Origin: CAZCGA01 sp964498075
GTDB lineage: Bacteria > Desulfobacterota > Binatia > HRBIN30
Assembly (NCBI GenBank): GCA_964498075.1
Contig: CAZCGA010000002.1
Coordinates: forward strand, 79,085-143,084
Direction of reading: 5' to 3'
Length of the DNA stretch: 64,000 nt
Part shown: one piece after another, positions 16,147 to 27,000 of the stretch
How the letters are laid out: every line of letters starts with the position of its first letter
Numbering within the stretch: position 1 is the first letter of the stretch
Translations under genes and position numbers: made by a program
The notes under the pieces: generated by a model
Database searches by the model: none
Told to the model about the DNA's origin: nothing
What the model saw: only the letters and a program-made list of their open reading frames with translations

Positions 16147-17673
16147 ATGCAAGCGGTCAGCCAATCGCGAATCGAGATCAGCGACAACCTGGACCTCTTG
16201 TTGCGCGTGCTGCCGCCGCGGGTGCGCGCACAGATCGAGCGCCTGGAAGACCTCGTAGCCTTGCTCGAGGTCGTGCTCGATCTCGGGCGTCAGCCGGAAG
16301 CCCGCTTCCCCGCGCGCGCCGTGACGCTCAGCCCGGAGCCGATCGCGCGCGACGATCTCGACTACATGATCGGCCGCATCGGCACGTTCACCAAGGACAA
16401 CCGCGCCGGCATCGAGCGCACGCTGCACCGCATCTCCGCCCTGCGCAACCGGCTCGGCGAGGTCATCGGCCTCACCTGCCGGGTCGGCCGCGCCGTGTAC
16501 GGGACCGTCGAGATCGTGCGCGACGTCATCGAGTCGGGTCAGAGCGTGCTGCTCCTCGGACGGCCCGGCGTGGGTAAGACCACGCTGCTGCGCGAAGCGG
16601 CGCGCGTCCTGGCTGATGATCTCGCCAAGCGAGTGATCATCGTCGACACGTCCAACGAGATCGCCGGTGACGGCGACATCGCCCATCCCGGCATCGGACG
16701 TGCCCGCCGCATGCAGGTGCCGTCGCCCGAGCGGCAGCACGCGGTGATGATCGAGGCGGTCGAGAACCACATGCCCGAGGTGATCGTCATCGACGAGATC
16801 GGCACCGAGGCCGAGGCGCTGGCGGCGCGGACCATTGCCGAGCGCGGCGTCCAGCTGATCGCGACGGCGCACGGCACGAGCCTGGACAACCTCATCGCCA
16901 ACCCGACACTCGCCGACCTCATCGGCGGCATTCAGGCGGTGACGCTCGGCGACGAGGAGGCGCGGCGACGACGCACCCAGAAGACGGTCCTCGAACGCAA
17001 GGCGCCACCGACGTTCGACGTGTTGATCGAGATCCACAACCAGGAGCGCTTCGCCGTCCATCGCGACGTCGCCCAGGTCGTCGACGCGGTGCTGCGCGGG
17101 CAGGGGGCGCATCCGCAGATCCGCGTGCGCCGGCCCGACGGCGGCGTCGATCTGGAGGAGCCGACCGTTCCGGTCATCCCGGGCGACGCCGTCGAGCCGC
17201 GGCCAGAACGCGACCGCCGCCCGCTGCGCATCTTCCCCTACGCCGTGAGCCGCGAGCGCTTGGATCGCGCCATCCGCGATCTCGGCGTCGACGCCACAGT
17301 GTGCAGTCACCCGCGCAACGCCGACGTCGTCGTAACCTTGAGGTCGCTGGCCAAGAAACGGCCGAAGAAGCTCCGCGAGCTGATGGTCGACGAGACGCAG
17401 GTGCATACCATCGGCAGCAACACACCTGGGAAGATCGCCGAGTTCCTACGCGAGCTGTTCGAGCTCCCCTCGGTCAACCGCGAGCAGGAGCAGGCATTGC
17501 GTCAGACCGAGGATGCCATTGCCAACGTCCTCACGCACCGTCGCCCCGTCATCCTCGAGCCGCAGAACGCGCACCTGCGGCGCTTGCAGCACCAGCTCGC
17601 CGAGACCTTCGGCGTGGCGTCGGAGAGCACCGGACGCGGTCCCCTGCGCCGCGTCGTCGTCCGGCCGCTGTAG
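16147..17673 (+). CDS. R3H-domain AAA ATPase, Ycf45/SpoIIIAA-like
   Basis: A 508-residue protein. The ATPase core is of the SpoIIIAA type: Walker A GRPGVGKTT (138-146) and Walker B VIVIDEIG (212-219), with sensor and arginine segments (ATAHGTSLDNLIANPTLADL). A C-terminal R3H domain (about 440-508: LPSVNREQEQALRQTEDAIA ... HLRRLQHQLAETFG) binds single-stranded nucleic acid. This is the Ycf45 architecture known from cyanobacteria and plastids. A second AAA ATPase of the Ycf46 type is 6 kb away (8775-10295). The function of either type is poorly known. Confidence 0.88.
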   Translation: MQAVSQSRIEISDNLDLLLRVLPPRVRAQIERLEDLVALLEVVLDLGRQPEARFPARAVTLSPEPIARDDLDYMIGRIGTFTKDNRAGIERTLHRISALRNRLGEVIGLTCRVGRAVYGTVEIVRDVIESGQSVLLLGRPGVGKTTLLREAARVLADDLAKRVIIVDTSNEIAGDGDIAHPGIGRARRMQVPSPERQHAVMIEAVENHMPEVIVIDEIGTEAEALAARTIAERGVQLIATAHGTSLDNLIANPTLADLIGGIQAVTLGDEEARRRRTQKTVLERKAPPTFDVLIEIHNQERFAVHRDVAQVVDAVLRGQGAHPQIRVRRPDGGVDLEEPTVPVIPGDAVEPRPERDRRPLRIFPYAVSRERLDRAIRDLGVDATVCSHPRNADVVVTLRSLAKKRPKKLRELMVDETQVHTIGSNTPGKIAEFLRELFELPSVNREQEQALRQTEDAIANVLTHRRPVILEPQNAHLRRLQHQLAETFGVASESTGRGPLRRVVVRPL

Positions 17674-17674
17674 G

Positions 17675-17734
17675 TCGTGCGCGTGTGCGTGTTCGTAAGG
17701 GAGATGATCCCTACGAGCACGCACACGCGCACGA
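17675..17734. terminator. Long hairpin between convergent genes
   Basis: 17675-17701 (TCGTGCGCGTGTGCGTGTTC...) pairs with 17710-17734 with one mismatch and one bulge, a stem of about 25 bp. It sits between the convergent Ycf45-like and thiolase genes and would serve both. Its arms belong to the same dispersed repeat family as 7620-7662. Confidence 0.6.
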
Positions 17735-17744
17735 TTCACGGTTC

Positions 17745-18932
17745 TCAGTTGATGGCTTCGAACAAGCCCGCGGCGCCCATGCCGCCACCGATGCACATGG
17801 TGACGATGCCCCAGCGCTTCTTCTGGCGGCGCAGCTCGAGGAGCAGGGTTCCCGTCATGCGCGACCCGGTCATGCCGTACGGGTGGCCGATGGAGATGGC
17901 ACCACCGTTGGGGTTGAGCTTCGCGGGGTCGATGCCGAGCCGGTCGCGGCAGTAAACCGCCTGCGAGGCGAACGCTTCGTTCAGCTCGACGATGTCGATG
18001 TCGTCGATCTTGAGGCCGTGCTGCTTCAGCAGCTTGGGCACCGCGAACACCGGCCCGATGCCCATCTCGTCGGGCTCGCAGGCGGCGAACACGCAGCCGC
18101 GAAAGAAGCCGAGCGGCTGGATGCCGAGCGCCTTGGCGCGATCGGCGGACATGATCAGCGTCGCCGAGGCGCCATCGGAAAACTGCGACGAGTTGCCGGC
18201 GGTCACGCTGCCGCCTTCCTTGAACGCGCCGGGCAGCTTCGCCAGGCCCTCCGCCGTCGTATCCGGACGGTTGCACTCGTCACGATCGACGGTCGCCTGC
18301 TTGGTGGATTTCTGCCCCGTCGCCTTGTCGGTCACCTCCATGGTGACGGTCATTGGCGCGATCTCATCATTGAACTTGCCCGATTTCTGCGCCGCGGCGG
18401 TGCGCTGCTGCGACGCCAGCGCGAGCTCGTCCTGCTTCTCGCGACTGACCTTGTAGCGATCCGCAACGATCTCGGCGGTGATGCCCATGGGAATGTAGAT
18501 CTCCTTCTTATGATCCATGAGCCAGGGGTTGAACAGGTTCTTCTTATTGAAGTCGTTCTGCATCATGGTGATCGATTCGAGGCCGCCGCCGATGACCGCT
18601 TGTGCGCCTTCGACTTGGATCATGTGCGCCGCCACCGCGACGGCGTTGAGGCCGGAGGAGCAGAATCGGCTCACCGTTGAGCCGGGCACCGTGATCGGCA
18701 AGCCGGCCATGACGGCGACGTTGCGGCCGACGTTGAAGCCCTGCGGCCCCTCCGGAAAGCCCGTCCCCATGACCACGTCCTCGATCTCCGCCGGATCGAG
18801 CTTGGGGACCTTCTTCAGGACGTCCTTGATGCAATGTGCGGCCATGTCGTCCGGCCGGGTGAGGTTGAACGAGCCCCGAAACGACTTGGCGAGTCCGGTC
18901 CGAGAACTGGCAACGATGACAGCTTCACGCAT
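17745..18932 (-). CDS. Acetyl-CoA acyltransferase (thiolase)
   Basis: A 395-residue thiolase that cleaves or forms beta-ketoacyl-CoA. The acyl-accepting Cys is in VSRFCSSGLNAV (Cys91), and the C-terminal pair is IGHPYGMTGSRM and TMCIGGGMGAAG. Length is that of the family. The start at 18932 is fixed by an AAGGAG ribosome site; the longer frame reading back to 19073 runs into the region before the divergent gene. The gene fits a fatty-acid or aromatic beta-oxidation role alongside the other CoA enzymes in the window. Confidence 0.93.
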   Translation of the reverse strand: MREAVIVASSRTGLAKSFRGSFNLTRPDDMAAHCIKDVLKKVPKLDPAEIEDVVMGTGFPEGPQGFNVGRNVAVMAGLPITVPGSTVSRFCSSGLNAVAVAAHMIQVEGAQAVIGGGLESITMMQNDFNKKNLFNPWLMDHKKEIYIPMGITAEIVADRYKVSREKQDELALASQQRTAAAQKSGKFNDEIAPMTVTMEVTDKATGQKSTKQATVDRDECNRPDTTAEGLAKLPGAFKEGGSVTAGNSSQFSDGASATLIMSADRAKALGIQPLGFFRGCVFAACEPDEMGIGPVFAVPKLLKQHGLKIDDIDIVELNEAFASQAVYCRDRLGIDPAKLNPNGGAISIGHPYGMTGSRMTGTLLLELRRQKKRWGIVTMCIGGGMGAAGLFEAIN

Positions 18933-19096
18933 GATCGATCTCCTTCGACGCTGGAATTGCCGGTACTGTTTCAGGAGTCCACGCCTGTTGCAAGTGCGCG
19001 CCTCGCCCCTCCGCGGGCCCATCCAGCCGTGCGCTTCCCGACGGGTCGTGGTAAGTGACGCACGCATGCGCAAACGCTCGCAGCGTCAGACGTGAC

Positions 19097-20955
19097 ATGT
19101 CCCGCGCCGCACACCTCTTTGCTGCGCTCTTCATTTCCCTTCTCGCCGTTGCGCCGGCGCGGGCCCGGCAGGTCAACGTCCCGCTGCAGCTCGACCACGA
19201 GCTGATCCGTCAGGCGCTGCTCACACAGATCTACACCTCGCCCAGCGGCAAGGCGGTGGTGTGGGACGACCGCAGCGGGTGCGCGTTCCTCAAGCTGCGC
19301 GAGCNNNNNNNNNNGAGCCGAGCGTGACCAGCAGCGGCGACCGCCTGCGCGTGGTGACGCGCGGCGAGGCTCGCGTCGGGACGCTGATCGGCAGCCAGTG
19401 CCTCGCACCCTTACAGTGGGATGGGTTCATCGAAGCATTCGAAACGCCCGAGCTATCGGGCGACCAACGCGTCCTGCAGTTTCGTGTCGTCGAGTCCAAC
19501 GTCTTCGACAGCGAGTGGAAGAAAGGACTCGCCACCGGCAAGGTCTGGGATCTGGTGAAGCAGTACGTACACCCACGACTCGAAGCCCTGCGCATCGATC
19601 TCAGCTCCGCGCTGCAGGACCTGCGCGATCTGTTGCCGCTGATCGTAGCGCGCGGCGATGCCGAGCGGGTTGCGGCGATGCTCGACTCGGTTCACCTCAG
19701 AGACGCCGGCGCCAACGAAACCGGCGTCCGGCTCATGCTGAGCTTTGCCGTGAGTGACGCAACGCCGGCAGCGGCGCCTGCACCGGAGCCGACGTTCACG
19801 GCCGAGGAGCTGCACCGTTGGGAGGACGCGTGGCAGCGCTGGGACGCCTTCGTCACCTTCGTGGTCAAGCAGCTCGGCCACGACGGGTCGGCGAAGGACC
19901 TCCGCCTCGCGTTGACCGACGTCTTGATCGCAGCCCGCTTCGACATCCTGGAGGCGCTCGCCCCGTCGGCCCCAGGCGCACCCGACCCGACGCGCGCACT
20001 GTTTCTGTCGACGTGGGAGCGCTTGGCGCCGGTCGTCCGGCGCACGGCGTTGGCGATGCCCGGTGCAACCGGCCTGCGGTATATGAGCTTCATTGCGGCT
20101 GGAGACGCGCTGGCGGCCTTGGACCAGGCGGGACCCGACATCGGGCTCGACATCTCCGCCGACGGATTGCGCCGCCTTGCCCGCATCGTCGCGCCGCAGA
20201 GCACCGAGGATCCTCTCGCCTACAGCACAGACGTGGATCCGGAGTTGCGGCAGCTGTTCGGGTTGGGTCCGCCCTTGCCGCCGCCCGACCTGTCGGGGGC
20301 GGAGAACGATGAGGCGTGGTGGCGGCGGCTGTTCGCACCCCGCCGTGCTCTGGCAGTGGGAGACGTTCCGTCCTCGAAGTCGCTGGAGAACTGGGTCGCG
20401 GATCGTGAGCGCATCGAGACGTACCTGCAGGCAGTCCGCGAAGTCCTCGACGACGTCACCAAAAAGGCGCTGGCGGGTGGAGACCTCGAGGGACGCCACG
20501 GCGAGGTCTACCGGCGGCTGGTGCTGGCAACAGCGTGGCTGGAGAGCTGTTGGCGGCAGTTCGTGCGCGAGCGCAACAAGGTGACGTACATTAGGTCCCA
20601 GGTCGGCTCCACCGGCATGATGCAGGTGAACGAGCACGTGTGGCGAGGCGTGTACGACCTGCGCGGGCTGCGCTGGGACATCCGCTACAACGGCCGCGCC
20701 GGCGCCGAGATCCTGCTGCACTACCTGGAGGACTACGCCGTCGCGCGCAACGAAGACCAGCACCCGGGCGGGCGCGACAACTTGGCGCGCGCCACCTACG
20801 CCGTTTACAACGGTGGGCCTGGGCAGCTCACCCGCTACCGCAAGCCCGACACCAAGAAGTCGTTGAAGCGTATCGACGCGCTGTTCTGGGAGAAGTACCA
20901 AGCCGTCAGCGCCGGCCGGGAAACCGACGTCACCCGCTGCATCGTGGGGGGGTGA
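19097..20955 (+). CDS. Lytic-transglycosylase-like exported protein, with assembly gap
   Basis: Starts at ATG 19097 (MSRAAHLFAALFISLLAVAP), a clear signal peptide. The reading frame changes across the ten Ns at 19305-19314, so the true gap length is not 10; before and after it are one gene. The C-terminus is a lysozyme-like SLT domain: a catalytic Glu in AWLESCWRQF, GSTGMMQVNEHVW, and YNGGPGQLTRYR. The middle ~450 residues are acidic and unrecognised. It should cut peptidoglycan from the periplasmic side. Length is about 620 residues plus the unknown gap. Confidence 0.8.
19305..19314. other. Assembly gap (10 N)
   Basis: Ten ambiguous bases inside the transglycosylase-like gene. The flanking frames differ, showing the gap length is a placeholder. 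Confidence 0.99.
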
Positions 20956-20968
20956 GGGAGATCAGTGA

Positions 20969-22303
20969 TCACTGGTCACTGACTTCTTCAATGCATCGCT
21001 TGAACTCACGGTGCCAGTTGGTGACCGTGCCGAGCTGTTTCAGGTAGGCGTCTAGTCCCATGAGGGCGCGCGCCAGGAACACACGATGCCCGGGGTCGTT
21101 GAAGAAACGGTTCTCCAGCCCGATGCCGGCGATCTGCATCCCTTTGTCGACGGTGTTGTAGTCGCGCGGGTTGTAGGGGCGGTCTTCGAGGACCGGCTCG
21201 AAGATCAGCTCCATGATGCGCACCATGGGCTCGGGATTGTCGCCCCGATTCAGGTAGCCGAGGCGGATGAAGCAACCCGACATCGTCTTCACGTCGCGGG
21301 CGAGGATCGCCTTGGCCAACTGGTGGTAGGCCTTGCGAATCGGCTCTGGAAAGATGCGGATCGAACCGAAGTCAAGCATCGCCAGCTTCGGATGGAACGT
21401 GATCAGGTAGTTGCCGGGGTGCGGATCGGTGTGGAGTACCCCGTACTCGAAGACCTGCCGCCACACGACACGGAAGTACTTCAGCGCCACCCAGTCCTTC
21501 AGCTGCTGATCGACACCCGGCCCGAGGATATCGTTGAAGGGGTAGCCCTCGACGAGTCCCATCGTCAGCACGCGTCGCGAGGACAGGTCGGGGTACACGT
21601 CGGGGATGATCACTTCGTCGTCATCGCGGAACATCTTCTGGAACAGCGCGATGTTCTTAGCCTCGTTGACGTAGTCGAGCTCTTCGTGCAGCCGTTCTTC
21701 GAGCTCCTGGTACACCTCGGACCGGTCGATCTTCTGACGCATCACGTCCCGCCCGATCAGCGTGAACGTCTGCAGCAGCGCCTTGATGTTCTGCAGATCC
21801 TGGTTGACCGTCTCTTCGACGCCGGGGTACTGCACCTTCACCACCACGTCCTCGCCGGTTTTCAGCCGAGCCTTGTGCACCTGTCCGAGCGACGCGGCGG
21901 CAAACGCTTCCGACTCGAACAACGCAAACAGCTGCTCCGGCGGCCGACCCAGCTCGCGCGTCACCTGCTTGCGGATCAACGCGTAGTCCATCGGCGGCAC
22001 CGACGACTGCACCACCGAGAGCACCTGCAGCGCTTCGGCCGGCAGCATGTCGTCGCGCATCGACAGCATCTGCACCAGCTTCATGAAGGCGCCGCGCAGC
22101 TCCTTCGAGCGCTCGACGATCTTGATGGCGTTCTTGATGTGTGTATCGAGCAACCCCTGTTGACGCTGATCCGCATTGCGAAACGGCCAGCGCAGCGCTT
22201 GCCAGACGTAGCTGGAGCCGACGGAGGTAGCCAGCTCGCCGACCTTCAGCACGCGCTTGGCACGTCCGCGGGTGATGCTGCTCTTCGATTTTGCCGCCGC
22301 CAT
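20969..22303 (-). CDS. ABC1/UbiB-family atypical kinase
   Basis: A 444-residue protein-kinase-like ATPase of the ABC1/AarF/UbiB family. The family signatures are seen: the KxGQ-type motif region in LRGAFMKLVQMLSMRDD (where Q is followed by M rather than the usual pattern), AAASLGQVHKARL (an A-rich nucleotide loop), VVVKVQYPG (the Lys of VKVQ), HTDPHPGNYLI (catalytic loop) and AMLDFGSIR (the DFG motif). Family members affect quinone synthesis and lipid homeostasis. The partner substrate cannot be told. Confidence 0.88.
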   Translation of the reverse strand: MAAAKSKSSITRGRAKRVLKVGELATSVGSSYVWQALRWPFRNADQRQQGLLDTHIKNAIKIVERSKELRGAFMKLVQMLSMRDDMLPAEALQVLSVVQSSVPPMDYALIRKQVTRELGRPPEQLFALFESEAFAAASLGQVHKARLKTGEDVVVKVQYPGVEETVNQDLQNIKALLQTFTLIGRDVMRQKIDRSEVYQELEERLHEELDYVNEAKNIALFQKMFRDDDEVIIPDVYPDLSSRRVLTMGLVEGYPFNDILGPGVDQQLKDWVALKYFRVVWRQVFEYGVLHTDPHPGNYLITFHPKLAMLDFGSIRIFPEPIRKAYHQLAKAILARDVKTMSGCFIRLGYLNRGDNPEPMVRIMELIFEPVLEDRPYNPRDYNTVDKGMQIAGIGLENRFFNDPGHRVFLARALMGLDAYLKQLGTVTNWHREFKRCIEEVSDQ

Positions 22304-22373
22304 GTCGCAGGAGATCTTAGATTCCAGCCCTCAGCTTGTCGATCGCAACGTTGGGCCACACGTCACCCCATTC

Positions 22374-22423
22374 TGTCGTCTTGTCTGTCGTCTGTTGTCT
22401 CTCTGTCTGTCGTCTCTCTCTCA
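22374..22423. repeat. Polypyrimidine GTCTGTTGTCT-type repeat
   Basis: A run of CTGTCGTC / GTCTGTTGTCTC units between two genes. The same motif recurs in both orientations at 27890-27992. Confidence 0.5.
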
Positions 22424-22469
22424 TCTCCGATGCGGGGCACGTCTCCGCTCGGCGCGAAGCGACGAACCG

Positions 22470-24008
22470 TTACCGACGCGGCGCCTGCTTCTTCGCGCCC
22501 ACGGCGCGGCGCCGTGGTGCGCGTCGGGAGCGCTTGCGCGCCGCCGCCTTCTTCGCGGCAGCCGTGGGCTTCTTCGTCAGTCTGCGAGTCCTGAGCTCTG
22601 AGCCGCGAGTGTGCGGAGATCCAGCCTCGCGCGCCCGCCGCACGGCCACCCAGCCGGCGCGATGGCGCTGGTCCTTCGAGTTGAAGACCAGGGCACCCGC
22701 CGGCACGTCCTTGCGCACCGTCGTGCCGGTGGCGACGTAAGCATCGTCACCGACGCGGAGCGGAGCGATGAGCTGCGAATCGCTGCCGATCTGCACACGG
22801 TGGCCGATGATCGTACGACTTTTTCGGAAGCCGTCGTAGTTGCACGTGATCGTACCGGCGCCGATATTGGCGTCCTCGCCGATCTCCGTGTCGCCGAGGT
22901 AGGCGTGATGCATCGCCTTGGTCCCCGCTCCTACCACCGCGTTCTTCGTCTCGACGAAGTCGCCGATGTGCACGCGCGCGGCGAGGCGCGTACCGGGGCG
23001 CAGCTGCGCGAAGGGCCCGACCTGCACGTCGTCCCCAATCGTAGCTTCGGTGATCACCACTCCGAACTTGATGTGGACGCCGTTGCCGATGGTCGTCGCG
23101 GTGATCAGTGCGGTGCCGTCGAGCCGGCACCCTTCGCCGATGCGTGTCGCACCGCGCAGGATCACGTTCGGACCGATGATCGTGTCGCGGCCGATCACCA
23201 CATCGGGACCGATGTACGTCGTGGCGGGATCTTCCAACGTAACGCCCGCCGCCATCCACTTGTTGTTGAGCTCGTCTCGCAAGGTTTTCTCCCGTTCAGC
23301 CAGATCGGCGCGTGAGCTGATCTGTGCTCCTTCGCCCAGCGTAGCGGGCGCGTCGGCAATGCGTGCCCCCTGCGCGCGCGCCAGGGCGATGATGTCCGTC
23401 AGGTACAGCTCGGACTGCGCGTTGGCCGGTGTCAAATGCTCCAGGGTCGGGAAGAGAAACTCGGAGTCCGCGCAGTAGACGCCCACGTTGATTTCACGGA
23501 TGGCGCGCTCGGCGTCGGTGGCGTCGGGCTCTTCGACGATCCGGTCCACCCGTCCCTCGGCATCGCGCACGATCCTGCCGAAGCCACTGGGGTCGCTGAT
23601 CGTCTCGGTCAGCAGCGATACCGACGCCCCCGCCGCCTGATGCGCGGCGATCAGGCGCCGAAAGGTTTCGGGCCGCAGAAACGGGAGATCTCCGTAGATG
23701 AGCAGCAGGTCGCCGGTGAAGTCGTACAGTGCGGCGCGTCCCACCAGCGTGGCATGCCCTGTTCCCTTCTGCTCCGTCTGCACGGCGAAACGGACACCGT
23801 ACGCAACGCAAGCTTGCTCCACTTCCTCTGCCTGATAGCCGACGACCACCACGATCGGATCGACGCCGATGCTGCGTAGCGCGGCCAGTGGATAAGAGAT
23901 CAACGGGCGGCCGCCCAACTCGTGCAACACCTTGGCGCGCGCCGAGCCCATGCGCGTGCCGAGGCCGGCCGCCAGGACGATTGCTCCGACTGGTCGCTGC
24001 GTATTCAA
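22470..24008 (-). CDS. glmU: Bifunctional N-acetylglucosamine-1-phosphate uridyltransferase/acetyltransferase with basic tail
   Basis: A 512-residue enzyme making UDP-GlcNAc for cell wall and lipopolysaccharide. The N-terminal pyrophosphorylase has LAAGLGTRMGSARAKVL, then the QxxxxGTGHA segment (QTEQKGTGHATL). The C-terminal acetyltransferase is a left-handed beta-helix with repeated hexapeptides (IGPNVILRGATRIG, VGAGTKAMHHAYLGD, GAGTITCNYDG). After about residue 455 a Lys/Arg/Ala-rich tail of about 55 residues is added (AAKKAAARKRSRRAPRRR), which is longer than normal GlmU (about 450-460). The tail resembles histone-H1-like tails. Confidence 0.94.
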   Translation of the reverse strand: MNTQRPVGAIVLAAGLGTRMGSARAKVLHELGGRPLISYPLAALRSIGVDPIVVVVGYQAEEVEQACVAYGVRFAVQTEQKGTGHATLVGRAALYDFTGDLLLIYGDLPFLRPETFRRLIAAHQAAGASVSLLTETISDPSGFGRIVRDAEGRVDRIVEEPDATDAERAIREINVGVYCADSEFLFPTLEHLTPANAQSELYLTDIIALARAQGARIADAPATLGEGAQISSRADLAEREKTLRDELNNKWMAAGVTLEDPATTYIGPDVVIGRDTIIGPNVILRGATRIGEGCRLDGTALITATTIGNGVHIKFGVVITEATIGDDVQVGPFAQLRPGTRLAARVHIGDFVETKNAVVGAGTKAMHHAYLGDTEIGEDANIGAGTITCNYDGFRKSRTIIGHRVQIGSDSQLIAPLRVGDDAYVATGTTVRKDVPAGALVFNSKDQRHRAGWVAVRRAREAGSPHTRGSELRTRRLTKKPTAAAKKAAARKRSRRAPRRRAVGAKKQAPRR

Positions 24009-24041
24009 CGTTTCGAATGTATATGCGCGCGCCCGCCGCGG

Positions 24042-27000
24042 TCAACGCTCGACGGCGACCGCGGCGCTGGCCCCGAACGGCGGCGTCACTGTCGGCGTCG
24101 GCGGGATGACATTGGTCACGGTCACCGAGCCGTCAATGCAGGCCCCCTCGACGTCGGTGCCGTCGACCCACGTCACCAACAGCTCGGTGCACTGCAGCGC
24201 ATAGACGCCCGCGGGCGTATCGGGAGCGATGTTGATCGCACAGGTGTAGAGCCGCCCACTGGGAATCGGGGCCACGTTGACGAACGAAGTGACGTCCGCA
24301 TCCAAGACATCGACATCGAGGACGAAGAAGGTCGTATCACGCTTGTTGATGCCCGGGTTCACGACGCAGTCGAACTCGTCGCCGGTCTTCGGAATTGCCG
24401 TGCGCTGATCAAAATGGAGGAGGTGAGAGACGTCACTGATGGCCTGGCCGCGCGCGTCGAGCGTCACGTCGATGCTGACACGCTGTCCTGGCGCACCGCT
24501 CACCGATCCGATCCGCACCACGGGGGCGGTCGGGCCCACGGTTCGCGTCGGCGTCGGAGTTGGCGTCGGCACCTTTGGTGTGTTGGTCGGCAGCGAGGAG
24601 CCGCTTCGGATGTTGAGTACGAAGTTCCCATTCGCCACGCCGAACCCGTCCACCACAATGACGATATGCTGCCCCGCAGCGAGCTGGAGGAGGACCTGCG
24701 ATTGCCGGCTCCCGAAGGCGATGTCGTCGTTGCAGGCCAGCTCGTTCCCGCCGCAGCTGTCGCGCACGTAGAGAACGGTATCGAATGACGACCCGCTGGT
24801 GTCGATGGAATAGGGTCCGGTCTGCGGCGCCGTATAGGCGAAGCTGAAGTCGGCGGCCTGGCCTCCGCCGCCACCGCAGCTCGCCCCGCCGAGCGAGCTG
24901 GGGCGGCCGAACGTCGACAGCGTTGTGAGCGAGATGTTGGGAGGGCTGCCCAAATCCGAGATCGGGCACTGGGGCAATGGCGTCGGTGTCCCCGGTAGGC
25001 CGTTGAGCGTGAACCCGCCGGGGAGCAGGCGGGTATTGTTGGCTTCGTTGCTCTCGGTCAGCTGCCCGAGCGCGTCGGCGATCACCCCCAATGAATAGCC
25101 GCCGGTCGCCAAGCTGGGCACGAAGATCGTGCCGTTGCACAGAACCGTGGCGCCCGCCCCCAGCGCCGGATAGCTGCAGCTGGCCAACACGACATCTCCG
25201 GCGCTGAGATCGGTATCGCGGGACAGCACGAAGGAGACCTGGAAGGCACCGGCGCTGCGGGTCGCTTGGTTGGTGACCGTGGCAGACACTGTGATCTGGG
25301 TACCGATCGTAGCGACTGACGGTGCCGTCAGGCTCGTAACCACCAGGTCCGCCAGCCCGCCCGCTGCTGGCGTGGGCGTTGGCGTGGGCGTCGGTGTAGC
25401 CAGGATCCGAGCGACGTCGAGCCGGAAGGCGCCGCTCCCCCCGGGCGAGCCGTCGACGACGATCGCGATTCGTTGGCCACCGTGCAGCGAGACGACAACC
25501 GTGCGAGCGAGGACAGGGACAATGACGATTCCGCCGGCGGCACCGGATGGAACCTCGCCGAATTCGATCAGTGAAACCGAAACAGAGCCATCGCATCCCA
25601 GCTGCGCACCGCCACAACCGCCGTCGCGCACGTAGAGGATGGGATCGAAGAAGTCCAGTCCTTCCACAGTGATCTGGTACGTGCCGTTGGAGGAGGCGGT
25701 GTAGGCGAACGTCGCTTCCGGCGCCGCGCCGCCGCCGTCACCGCACGTCGCATCACTCAGGATGTTCGCCTTGCCCACGGTCGAGCCATTCCTTGAGACC
25801 GACGGCGCGTTTCCGAGATCGATCTCTGGACATTGGACGGATTGCGGGGTTGGAGTCGGCGTGGGGAAGGATGAGCACGCCGCCAGCAACGGGATGTTGC
25901 ACGTCACCAGCGACCGGTCGATTGACGGCACTCCGGGATCGAAGTCGAAGTTGACGCTTCCATCCTGCACGAACGTGATCCGCGGAGCGAAGATGTTCTT
26001 GGAAGTCGATCGTCCGCCGAGCACGATGTTGTTCCCCGCACATCCCAGGGCGTTCTTGCCGTTGCGGTCGACGCTGAAGCCGGCTGCCTCGCCCGCGAAG
26101 CGCGCGGCCAACGGCACATCGTAGGCGAAAACAACGGTGCTGCCATTCTGCCCGCCGGCGAAAGCCGACATCCCGTTGGGAAGCAAGAAGCCGTCGGCCG
26201 GATCGGCGCCGCATTGGCCGGCGCGCGTGCTCGGTCCCGAACCGCCGAACCGGTAGGTGGAACGACCGCTGAAGCCGCTACAGAAACTTCCGCTGCTGAC
26301 ACTCAGCTGATCGACCACACTCGCCGCGGGAACATCTGCCGGCGCGCCGATCGCGGTCCCGTCGCTGATGGTGAAGGTCGTGCAGCGCTCGGCAACCTGG
26401 CAGACGCAATCGCTGGAGCAGCCGGGCCCGAAGCACAGGCGACCGGCGCCGCCCGTGCCGTTCGGATTGAAACACGGTGGGCCGGCGTCGGCGATGCGTG
26501 CCGATTTGAACACCGACCCGAGCGACAGCGCCTGCCCGGCCCCCGCCGCGGCCACCGCCGCGGACCCACCGCCCAGCGGCGTCTCGGCACACGCCCCACC
26601 CTCCCCCAGCGTCCCGACCAAGGTGGTCACCCGAATATCCTCGCCGCCGGTGTCGGGCTCGCCGCCGACGTTCTGCAACACCTGATAGATCTGACCGTCG
26701 GCGGCGCGGAAGAGCAACTGCTGCAAGCCCAAGCCGGCGGTCGCGTTCGCCGCCTCGCCCTCTGCGCGTGCGCCCAGCAGGTCCCCGTCGTCCGACGCCG
26801 CCGTACCACCACCGGTCGGCGGCGCCAGCGGCTGGCCCACCTCAAACTCTCCCGCTGACGGGCAAGCCGCGTTCGCCCGGAAGCGAATCGCCTGGGTGGT
26901 CGTGAATTGCAGATCGCCGAGACAATCCACGTTCATCGCGCCGTTGAGCGTCACCACGACGCTACCGTCCGACTGCGGCTCCGTGGTCAACCGGAAGTCG

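Noticed and set aside
20969..22594. Plus-strand open frame opposite the ABC1 kinase gene
   Set aside because: His/Arg/Val-rich antisense shadow without ribosome site or homology.
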